The notes below the pieces were generated by a model. It saw only the letters and a list, made by a program, of their open reading frames with translations. It ran no database searches and was not told the origin of the DNA. Below are positions 57,340 through 64,000 of a DNA stretch of 64,000 nucleotides, one piece after another; the stretch's first letter is position 1; every line of letters begins with the position of its first letter. The position numbers were made by a program, and so were the translations under genes. Source of the DNA: Paraburkholderia agricolaris (GTDB taxonomy: Bacteria > Pseudomonadota > Gammaproteobacteria > Burkholderiales > Burkholderiaceae); contig NZ_QPER01000001.1 of the NCBI RefSeq assembly GCF_009455635.1, forward strand, positions 2,914,001 through 2,978,000, read 5' to 3'.

Positions 57340-58488
57340 ATGGCGATCACCTTGAATCTCTCAGCGTCCACAAATCTGAACAAGTCGTTGAAGATCGACG
57401 CCATTCGATTCCTTGCGGCTGTCTGGGTTCTGATGTACCACTTCAAGCCGCCCGCGTTCAAAGAACTTCTGCCCCACCCGCTCGCATTCCTCGGCGGCGC
57501 GTTGTGGTCAGGGTCGACCGCGCTGTTCGCGGGCCCCGCCGCCGTCATCGTATTCTTCGTCATTTCCGGCTATTGCATCCACAACGCATATCAAAAGGAT
57601 GTGACGCTCAAGCCGATCAACTATTACGCGTCCCGATTCATCCGCATCGGCTTGCCGCTGGTGATCCTGCTGTGCCTCGTTCAACCTTTGCCGGCGGGCC
57701 AGAACTATCTGGAATCCGTGCTGTGGTCGCTCTACTGCGAGATGGTGTATTACGCCGCTTATCCGCTGCTGCGTCCCCGCTTTCGCTACATCGGTGAAAT
57801 GATCGTTGGCTGCGCGCTTGCAGCGGGCGTGATGGTGGCCGTGGTTCGTCTGATCGGGCACCCGGTTTGCCACGGCTGCGTCATCGAAACGTATGGTGTT
57901 CCCGGCACGGCCCTGCTGTATGCGGCCGGATGGATTTTCGGCTGTCTGATCGCGGAGATCCAGCGCAACGCGGAGCAATTCCACGTTCGCGGCGCGTATT
58001 CGCCGCTCACGCTGATGATCAAGGGCGGCCTTGACCGGAGCACGCGCTACCTCGCAAACCATCTGGTTGCGCTGAGAGTGGCGGTAGTCGCTGCCGGAGC
58101 GGTCATTATGATTCTGTTGTCCGAATCGAATCTCAAGCCGGCTATCGTGCCCTTGATCACGCCCGACATCACGCTGCCGCTATTTCAGTTCCTCGCGGCG
58201 GTCTGGATCGCGGCGGAAACCGCCACGCCGTCCAGAAGCGGCGTGTGGGCCAGACTGGCCACGTTCGGCGCGTGGTCCTATAGCCTCTATCTGTGCCACA
58301 AGATGGCGCTTGCCCTGCTGGAAATGACCGGATTCGACGCTACATCCCGATTCGCGTGGTTCGTGCAGGTGGCACTGGCGTTCGCTATCAGCTACGCGTT
58401 CTACCGGATGATCGAAAAGCCTTCGCATCTGCTTTCGCAGCGGCTGCGCAAATACACGCCGAATGCGCCGGCTGCCCCGGCTGCATGA
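57340..58488 (+). CDS. Membrane acyltransferase (acyltransferase-3 family)
   Basis: 382 residues and about ten membrane helices. KIDAIRFLAAVWVLMYHF carries the R-x10-H catalytic pattern of the family (Arg23, His34). FVISGYCIHNAY and YYASRFIRIGLPLVI are further landmarks. The family O-acylates cell-surface sugars (O-antigen, peptidoglycan, exopolysaccharide). AGAAGGGG lies before ATG 57340. The 100 bp upstream are AT-rich, unlike the surroundings. No other polysaccharide genes are nearby in this window. Confidence 0.92.
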   Translation: MAITLNLSASTNLNKSLKIDAIRFLAAVWVLMYHFKPPAFKELLPHPLAFLGGALWSGSTALFAGPAAVIVFFVISGYCIHNAYQKDVTLKPINYYASRFIRIGLPLVILLCLVQPLPAGQNYLESVLWSLYCEMVYYAAYPLLRPRFRYIGEMIVGCALAAGVMVAVVRLIGHPVCHGCVIETYGVPGTALLYAAGWIFGCLIAEIQRNAEQFHVRGAYSPLTLMIKGGLDRSTRYLANHLVALRVAVVAAGAVIMILLSESNLKPAIVPLITPDITLPLFQFLAAVWIAAETATPSRSGVWARLATFGAWSYSLYLCHKMALALLEMTGFDATSRFAWFVQVALAFAISYAFYRMIEKPSHLLSQRLRKYTPNAPAAPAA

Positions 58489-58525
58489 AGCGCCCGGCCT
58501 GAGCCATCAGATCAGCAGCCGCACC

Positions 58526-59116
58526 TCATAGCCGTCCCGGCCGTGGATCGGCTACAAAACCGCCGCGATTGGGCATCACCACACGCGGCAGCGACGCCGC
58601 ATCGAGTCGCGTATCCGCCTGCACGATGCCGTTGCGGTTGAGCAGGAATGCGCTTAGCGCGTACACCTCGTCGGCAGAAAGCGATTCGGGCGCGTTGTAC
58701 GGCATCGCACGGCGAATGTAGTCGAACAGGGTCGTCGCATAGGGCCAGTAGCTGCCCACGGTGCGCTTCGGCTTCGCGCTCGTCAGCGTACCCTGCCCGC
58801 CTACCAGTTGATCGCCGAGACCGCCCTCACCCTGCGCGCCGTGGCACGCCGCACATTTGGCGGCAAACACGTGTGCGCCGGTGGCGACGTCGCCGCTGCC
58901 CGCGGGCAAGCCGCGGCCGTCCGGCGCAACGTCGATGTTCCAGGCGGCGAGGTCCTGTTCGGTGAGCGGCGAGCCGATCTCATGCCCCCCGCCGGCGCTC
59001 CGGTCACCCGGCGCGACTGTTGAACACGATGCCAACGCCGAGAGCGACAGCAGCACGGCCAGCGCGGTTCGTGCCGTGCGCGCCGGCGTGCGGATCGAAC
59101 TGCGGCCATCACGCAT
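58526..59116 (-). CDS. Cytochrome c lipoprotein, SoxD-like
   Basis: 196 residues. The signal ends in SLSALASCS, a lipobox with Cys31. The heme motif is CAACH (Cys88, Cys91, His92) and AMPYNAPESLSADEVYALSAFLLNRNG supplies the likely axial Met and the last helix; this C-terminal stretch is characteristic of the small cytochrome of SoxCD/SorAB-type sulfite and sulfane dehydrogenases. It overlaps soxC by 8 bp, so the two are coupled and probably form a complex, with this subunit passing electrons to the respiratory chain. Confidence 0.9.
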   Translation of the reverse strand: MRDGRSSIRTPARTARTALAVLLSLSALASCSTVAPGDRSAGGGHEIGSPLTEQDLAAWNIDVAPDGRGLPAGSGDVATGAHVFAAKCAACHGAQGEGGLGDQLVGGQGTLTSAKPKRTVGSYWPYATTLFDYIRRAMPYNAPESLSADEVYALSAFLLNRNGIVQADTRLDAASLPRVVMPNRGGFVADPRPGRL

Positions 59117-60374
59117 TGCGCACCTCGCCGCTTGCCTCGACTCGCCATTGCTGGATCGCGTTGTAGTGGTACTGCGAATTCAGGCCACGCGCGGCAACCA
59201 GTTCGGCACGCGTGGGCTGCACGTAGCCGGTCGAATCGGTGGCGCGCGAGAGAATCGCGGTTGCACTGCCATCCCAGTGCCAGTCCGCCTGAAAGCGCGT
59301 CAGCGCGCGATCGTGAATGGCGCCGTCCAGACGCGCGAGACGCCAGCTCGCACCGCCATCGGTCGACACTTCCACCTTGCGGATCGTCCCGCGTCCGGAC
59401 CACGCCAGGCCGGTGATCGGGTAATAGCCCTGGGTGGTGAGGCGATGTCCCGGCGAAGGCCGCGTGATCACCGACTTCGCATCCATCTCGAACGCAAACT
59501 GACGCGCCGTGCCGTTCGCGAGCAGGCTGGTGTACTTCGAGGTTTCCTCTCGTGTTTGCAACGGCGCGTCGACCACTTTCAGCCGGCGCAGCCATTTGAC
59601 GTTCGTATTGCCCTCGAAGCCAGGCACGATCAGACGCAACGGATAGCCGTTCTCGGGACGCAAGCGTTCGCCGTTCTGCGCGTAGACCACCAGCGCGCGA
59701 TCGAGTATGCGCTCGAGCGGCAGGCTGCGCGTCATCACGGCGGCGTCCGCGCCTTCCGCCAACAACCAGCCGCCCGCCGGATTGGCCGGCTTCGACAAAC
59801 CGCCCACTTCTTCCAGCAAAGTCGACAACCGCACGCCGGTCCATTCGCAGCACGACAGCAAACCATGCGTGAGTTGCACCGGCATGCCGCTCGGACCATT
59901 CCATTCGTTGCCGGTATTACCGGAGCATTCGAGAAAATGAATCCGCGATTCGGACGGCAGGCGCAGCAGGTCGTCCATCGTGAACAGCTTGGGCGTGCGC
60001 ACCAGCCCGTGAATAGCCAGCCGATGCTGATCGGGATCGATGTCCGGCACGCCGCCGTGATGACGCTCGTAGACCAGACCGTTGGGGGTGAGCGTGCCGT
60101 GCAGATCGGCGAGCGGTGTCATTGACGAAGCCGCGCCGGGCAGCGGCCACGCACGTGCGCTCCGCCGTACGACATTCGCCTCGTAGGGCGAAGGCACGCC
60201 GTATGGATGCTCGAGAATGGGCGCGCCGGGCACGCGGCTCGATTGCGCGACCGTGAGCGGCTTGAGCAATTCACTGGCGGCAGCCGCGTGGGAAACCACC
60301 AGACCGCCGGCCGCCAGACGACCGAGCAGTCGACGGCGGCCGCGCGACGGCGGAGGGTTGTGCGGGTTCATCAT
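59109..60374 (-). CDS. soxC: SoxC-like periplasmic sulfite/sulfane dehydrogenase, molybdenum subunit
   Basis: 421 residues. A twin-arginine signal (GRRRLLGRLAAGGLVVS) precedes the sulfite oxidase fold. The molybdenum-ligating Cys is in IHFLECSGNTGNEWNGPSG (Cys150); LTHGLLSCCEWTGVRLSTLL is typical of SoxC. GNTNVKWLRRLKVVD and TRFQADWHWDG complete the oxidoreductase and dimerisation domains. It could instead be SorA-type sulfite dehydrogenase, as no soxXYZAB are seen. A second ATG three bases downstream (60371) is equally good. A perfect palindrome lies 58 bp upstream. Confidence 0.88.
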   Translation of the reverse strand: MMNPHNPPPSRGRRRLLGRLAAGGLVVSHAAAASELLKPLTVAQSSRVPGAPILEHPYGVPSPYEANVVRRSARAWPLPGAASSMTPLADLHGTLTPNGLVYERHHGGVPDIDPDQHRLAIHGLVRTPKLFTMDDLLRLPSESRIHFLECSGNTGNEWNGPSGMPVQLTHGLLSCCEWTGVRLSTLLEEVGGLSKPANPAGGWLLAEGADAAVMTRSLPLERILDRALVVYAQNGERLRPENGYPLRLIVPGFEGNTNVKWLRRLKVVDAPLQTREETSKYTSLLANGTARQFAFEMDAKSVITRPSPGHRLTTQGYYPITGLAWSGRGTIRKVEVSTDGGASWRLARLDGAIHDRALTRFQADWHWDGSATAILSRATDSTGYVQPTRAELVAARGLNSQYHYNAIQQWRVEASGEVRNA

Positions 60375-60431
60375 GGCGTCGGCACATCATAGGCAAGCCG
60401 ATTAGCGTAACGATGCCTGCTGTCACGGCCA

Positions 60432-60453
60432 AACGATAAATTCGACTATCGTT
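60432..60453. promoter_or_regulatory. Palindrome upstream of soxC
   Basis: AACGATA (60432-60438), eight bases, then TATCGTT (60447-60453): perfect 7-bp arms, centre about 70 bp before soxC. Candidate operator; the regulator is unknown. Confidence 0.5.
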
Positions 60454-60490
60454 CGACACAAACCGCATATCGGACGGATGCGGTGCGCCG

Positions 60491-61531
60491 TTAAACCAGC
60501 ACGTTCGAGAACACCCTGTCCGCGAGACGATTGGAATCGGTGCCGCTGTTGAGCACGCCCACCGCCTTCAGATCGTCAGCGTAGAGCGATATCTCTTTCC
60601 TGAACGCGTCGCCGACCGGATGATGGCGATCGGTATGGCTCTTGAGCATCGCCGTCAATTGGCTCACTTCGGCAGAAGGCGTATAGACCGAGAAAATCGC
60701 CGCCGCGTCGGCCGGATGATTGGCGGTCCACTCGGTTGCTTCGAGCAGCGCCTGGGTCAACGCCTGCGCGGTGGCGCGATCCTTTCGCACCAGCGAACCG
60801 CGCACGCCCAGCACGCAGCACGAACGGTTCTGATACTCGCCGCACAGATTGTTCGATACTTCAACCAGGTGATCGGATTCGCGGATCGTCCAGATGGTGG
60901 GGTCGCCGTCCGCAATCGCCTGCACTTCGCCCTTCTTCAGCGCCTCGCCCAACAGATTCGCCGGATACTGACGCCAGTTCACATCGCGCTCCGGATCGAC
61001 GCCGATCTTCTTCAGCACGATCGCAAAGAAATTCTTCGTAGGACTCGCCATATCGCTCACGCCGATCGTGCGGCCCTTCAGTCCCGCCACGTCGACGATG
61101 CCCGACGCGCGCGTGGCCAGCAAACGCATGCACCCGCCGTGAATCCCGGCCGTCAGTTTCACATCGAAGCCCTGCTCCAGCGGTTTGATCCAGCGCAGCG
61201 CCATGCCGACACCCGCATCGGATTTGCCCGTCGCGATCGCCTCGAGCAACTGGTCAGTCGAACCCGAAAAGTTCACGAGTTCCACCTGCAAGCCGTGCCG
61301 CTCGAAAAAACCCTGCTTCACCGCCACGGCCACCGGCGCGGTACAGATCGCGCCGGCATTCCAGGAAAGCTTGAGCGGCTTGAGCGCGGCCTGCGGCGTT
61401 TGGGCGACAGCCGGCGAGGCCGGCATACCCAGCCACGCGCCGCCGAGCGCCGCGGCGCCCGCAGTCCAGGCCGTCTTGCGTAACCACGCACGGCGGCTTT
61501 CGCTCAGCGGCGATTCATCGTAGGGATTCAT
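60491..61531 (-). CDS. NitT/TauT-type ABC solute-binding protein
   Basis: 346 residues with a twin-arginine-like signal (SRRAWLRKTAWTAGAAALGGA, cleavage near AVAQTP). The NMT1-like fold shows AVAVKQGFFERHGLQVELVNFSGSTDQLLEAIATGKSDAGVGMALRW and VAGLKGRTIGVSDM. Such proteins deliver sulfonates, nitrate or bicarbonate to the matching permease. The permease and ATPase genes lie directly upstream in the same direction, and a SoxC-like enzyme lies downstream, which favours an organosulfur substrate. Confidence 0.9.
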   Translation of the reverse strand: MNPYDESPLSESRRAWLRKTAWTAGAAALGGAWLGMPASPAVAQTPQAALKPLKLSWNAGAICTAPVAVAVKQGFFERHGLQVELVNFSGSTDQLLEAIATGKSDAGVGMALRWIKPLEQGFDVKLTAGIHGGCMRLLATRASGIVDVAGLKGRTIGVSDMASPTKNFFAIVLKKIGVDPERDVNWRQYPANLLGEALKKGEVQAIADGDPTIWTIRESDHLVEVSNNLCGEYQNRSCCVLGVRGSLVRKDRATAQALTQALLEATEWTANHPADAAAIFSVYTPSAEVSQLTAMLKSHTDRHHPVGDAFRKEISLYADDLKAVGVLNSGTDSNRLADRVFSNVLV

Positions 61532-61575
61532 GGTTGACTCTTCCTCAGATCGTTATCGATTGTTCTATGGGTTGT

Positions 61576-62406
61576 TCAGGTGTCGAGTCCGAGTTGAGCG
61601 AGCACCTCGCGGCGCAGCGCCACCAGCTTCGGATCGTCGCGATGGCGGGGATACGGTGCGTCGTTATGCACTTGCGCAACCACGCGTGCGGGCCGTTCGC
61701 TGAAAACGATCACGCGCCGGGCAAGCAGCAACGCCTCTTCGACATCGTGCGTCACCAGCAGCACGGAAAAGCGCGCGTCCTGCCACAGCCGCGCCAGTTC
61801 GCCCTGCATGCGGATGCGTGTCAGAGAGTCGAGCTTGCCGAACGGCTCGTCCAGCACCAGCAGCGCGGGATCGTTGACGAGCGCGCGCGCCAGCGCCACC
61901 CGCTGCGCCATGCCGCCCGACAATTGATGCGGAAACGCTTCGGCAAACTCGGTCAGGCCGACCAGTTCCAGCGCGGCATCGATTCGTTGCCGCGCCTGAT
62001 CTTCCTGTGGACCACGCCGCCGGGCGAAGCCTCTGCGCTGCGCCTGCGGGCCGATCCCGACGTTGCCGCGCACCGTACGCCACGGGTACAGGGTCGGGTC
62101 CTGGAACACCACCACGCGCGACGGGTCGGGGCCCGCGATCGTGGCGCCGTCGGCCTGCACACTGCCTTGCGTCGGCGTATCGAGTCCCGCCACGAGACGC
62201 AGCAAGGTGGACTTTCCACAACCGCTCGGACCCAGCAGCGCGACGAACTCGCCCGGCTCGACCGCGAAGCTGACATCCTGCAACACGGGCAACGCGGCGC
62301 CGCGCAACGCGAATTGATGACTGACATGGCGCACGTCGATGCGCGCGCCGTCGCGAACCGGCGCTGCGGCGGCGTTCCGTTTCAGCACTTCGGGTACGGC
62401 TACCAT
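61576..62406 (-). CDS. NitT/TauT-type ABC transporter ATP-binding protein
   Basis: 276 residues. Walker A LLGPSGCGKSTLLRL, Q-loop VVFQDPTLYPWRTV, signature LSGGMAQRVALARAL, Walker B ALLVLDEPFGKLD and the H-loop VTHDVEEAL are all present. It resembles SsuB/TauB. ATG 62406 overlaps the permease stop by 7 bp, and the binding-protein gene follows 44 bp downstream. Confidence 0.95.
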   Translation of the reverse strand: MVAVPEVLKRNAAAAPVRDGARIDVRHVSHQFALRGAALPVLQDVSFAVEPGEFVALLGPSGCGKSTLLRLVAGLDTPTQGSVQADGATIAGPDPSRVVVFQDPTLYPWRTVRGNVGIGPQAQRRGFARRRGPQEDQARQRIDAALELVGLTEFAEAFPHQLSGGMAQRVALARALVNDPALLVLDEPFGKLDSLTRIRMQGELARLWQDARFSVLLVTHDVEEALLLARRVIVFSERPARVVAQVHNDAPYPRHRDDPKLVALRREVLAQLGLDT

Positions 62407-63458
62407 TTGAGCAATCCTTTTTGCCACGCCAGCAAACGGTCACGCAGGCGAAACAGCAACGTGATCAGACCCGAGCACATCAGCGCCATGACCAGCAGCG
62501 CGGCATACATATTCGAATAGGCCGCCCAGCCCTGGGCCCATTGCAGGTACCAGCCGAGTCCCGCTTTCACGCCCATCATTTCAGCGACGATCAGGACCGA
62601 GAACGATGCGCCCAGCCCCATGAACAGACCGACGAATACCGACGGCAACGCCGCCGGAATCGCGACACGCAGGATCAGAAAAGCCGGTCGCGCGCCGAGC
62701 GTGCGGGCGATGTCGTAATAGGCCGGGTTGACGCCGGCCACACCGGACCAGGTCAGGACGGCCACCGGAAAAGCGGTCGCCAGCGCGATCAGGAACACAC
62801 TCGCGCTAAAGCTCGACGGAAAGAAGAAGAACGCCAGCGGCAACCACGCGGTAGCCGGCAGCGGTCCGATCAGGCGCAGCACCGGATGGACCCAGTAGCT
62901 GACCGCTTGCGACCAGCCGATGCTCACCCCCGTCACGAAGCCTGCCGCCGCGCCCAGCACGTAGCCGTAAGCCAGTAGTCCAAACGAATGCACGACACTC
63001 GACCCCAGCCGCGGATAGTCTTCGGCATAGACGCCGATTAGCGCTTGCGGCGGCGCGAAAAAGGGCCGCGGCAGCCATTCGAGTTGCGCGGTGACCGCCT
63101 CCCATACGCTCACGCCGAGCGCCAGGGCGAGCAACCACGGCATGGCCGCGAGCCACGCATGGGTGCGCGTGGGCGTCCTTGCCTGAAGGGGCTGATTACG
63201 CCACCCGGCGACAGCCGTCGCAGCAGCGAATACGGCGAGCACCAGCTTGAGCGCGAGGTATTCTTTCGTGTACGGCCAGTCGTCCGCGCTCGGCCACCAT
63301 TCGGTCAGCGCGGCACTGCCGAGCCATGCCAGCGCCGCAAGACCGGCGATCCAGACGCCGCGTGAGAGTCCACGCCTTGCTATGGGGCGCGCGGCATCGT
63401 GAGGCTCCGCGCCGATAGCCGGAGCGCGCGTCGCGATCGATTCGAACTGAGTAGACAT
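62400..63458 (-). CDS. NitT/TauT-type ABC transporter permease
   Basis: 352 residues. The last 250 residues form the binding-protein-dependent transport fold of SsuC/TauC: HSFGLLAYGYVLGAAAGFVTGVSIGWS, LIGPLPATAWLPLAFFFFPSS (EAA-like loop region later: ARTLGARPAFLILRVAIPAALPSVFVGLFMGLG) and six helices. An additional N-terminal part with two more helices (about residues 30-90) is longer than in SsuC. ATG 63458 begins the frame. It is 86 bp downstream of the flavoprotein gene. Confidence 0.93.
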   Translation of the reverse strand: MSTQFESIATRAPAIGAEPHDAARPIARRGLSRGVWIAGLAALAWLGSAALTEWWPSADDWPYTKEYLALKLVLAVFAAATAVAGWRNQPLQARTPTRTHAWLAAMPWLLALALGVSVWEAVTAQLEWLPRPFFAPPQALIGVYAEDYPRLGSSVVHSFGLLAYGYVLGAAAGFVTGVSIGWSQAVSYWVHPVLRLIGPLPATAWLPLAFFFFPSSFSASVFLIALATAFPVAVLTWSGVAGVNPAYYDIARTLGARPAFLILRVAIPAALPSVFVGLFMGLGASFSVLIVAEMMGVKAGLGWYLQWAQGWAAYSNMYAALLVMALMCSGLITLLFRLRDRLLAWQKGLLKW

Positions 63459-63544
63459 AAAGGTTCCAGCCTCCTGCGTTGTTGAGCTCGCGTGAGTTCG
63501 TGCCCGCTTCCGGGTCCGCTTTGGAGCCCGCCTCTGGACGAACT

Positions 63545-64000
63545 TCAGGCGACGTCGGCCCGGTCGCGCTGCCAGACGCTCTGTGCGTAGACCGATTCGT
63601 CGAAATCCGCGGCGATGTCGCCATGAATACGTGCTTCATGCGCGTCCAGATCGGCGAGAAACAGATCGCGGCTGATGCGCTGCACCACGGCGGGAATGTC
63701 GCGCTTCATGCTCGGCACGTCGCCGACAGGCAAGCCGAAACTGACGAAGGCCGCCGGGTTGTAGACGTGAATGTTCTTCAGATAAGGCGCTTCACCCTCG
63801 ACCTTCTCGAGGTATTCGAGCGCGGCGCCGAGATACGGATGCGCGCCAAGCGTGTCGTCGTTATCGCCGGCGGCGGGCACGTATTGATCGCGCCACAGGC
63901 GGACATGTCCGGCGATCTGCGCCAGTTCCGGCCGCAGCGCGAGATCGATGGCATAACCCGTGCCGGCAATCACGAAATCGAATGTCAGCGACTCCCCCGC
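63545..64000 (-). CDS. FAD/NAD(P)-dependent oxidoreductase, C-terminal part
   Basis: The last 151 codons of a gene that runs past the right edge. FDFVIAGTGYAIDLALRPEL contains the ATGY-like motif found near the end of flavin-containing monooxygenases and related CzcO-type flavoproteins; the remainder (YLEKVEGEAPYLKNIHVYNPAAFVSFGLPVGDVPSMKRDIPAVVQRI) is helical. The frame is open to the window edge. With the ABC uptake system and the sulfite-type dehydrogenase downstream, it may be the enzyme that splits an organosulfur compound, but this is inference. Confidence 0.75.
   Translation of the reverse strand, partial: AGESLTFDFVIAGTGYAIDLALRPELAQIAGHVRLWRDQYVPAAGDNDDTLGAHPYLGAALEYLEKVEGEAPYLKNIHVYNPAAFVSFGLPVGDVPSMKRDIPAVVQRISRDLFLADLDAHEARIHGDIAADFDESVYAQSVWQRDRADVA

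Overview
The window is GC-rich, gene-dense chromosomal DNA. It most resembles a beta-proteobacterium of the Burkholderia/Paraburkholderia group. The basis is the gene order scpB-rluB-rimP-nusA-infB-rbfA-truB, the recC-recB-recD order, the codon bias, and the mix of LysR regulators, efflux pumps and NitT/TauT-type transporters. This is inference from protein families and gene order; no database search was run. No tRNA, rRNA, CRISPR array, prophage or complete insertion sequence was seen.

Layout. 1-226 is the tail of an EmrB-type exporter, closed by a strong hairpin terminator. 355-10560 (minus strand) is the translation/RNA-modification block scpB, rluB, rimP, nusA, infB, rbfA, truB. 10943-13223 holds an aminotransferase and a LysR regulator. 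13.6-20.7 kb is a looser region: a one-domain transposase relative, small secreted proteins, a YdcF/ElyC-type envelope protein, an ABM monooxygenase, an EAL phosphodiesterase, arfB and a membrane protein. 20734-30061 is recCBD with 4-bp stop/start overlaps. 30.3-37.2 kb carries a FUSC transporter, a small membrane protein, a divergent Lrp regulator/cysteine dioxygenase pair and a large MscS channel. 37.4-39.2 kb carries an NmrA-like oxidoreductase and its Rrf2 regulator, each preceded by the same 19-bp palindrome, then a lipoprotein. 39.3-44.9 kb (minus) reads as a carboxylate-type uptake and sensing cluster: solute-binding protein, quinone oxidoreductase, MFS symporter, TctD/TctE-like two-component system. 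45-48 kb has a DJ-1/PfpI protein, a GNAT remnant, a small membrane protein and a CHASE3-type histidine kinase. 48.3-50.3 kb has an ammonium transporter behind an NtrC-like site and a sigma-54 promoter, then crcB behind a fluoride riboswitch. 50.3-54.8 kb is a tripartite EmrB/EmrA/NodT efflux operon with a divergent AraC regulator and a 12-bp repeat array between them. 55.8-58.5 kb has a LysR regulator, a DUF1801 protein and an acyltransferase. 58.5-64.0 kb (minus) is a sulfur cluster: partial flavoprotein, ABC permease, ATPase, binding protein, SoxC-like molybdoenzyme and a cytochrome c.

The points most worth a second look are: the 12-bp/tetrapeptide repeat array at the start of the NodT lipoprotein; the paired Rrf2 operators; the fluoride riboswitch; the nitrogen-control promoter of amt; a response-regulator-type direct repeat before a His-rich secreted peptide; a probable CTG start codon in a LysR gene; and the sulfur cluster with a perfect palindrome before soxC. 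No clearly new multi-gene system was found.
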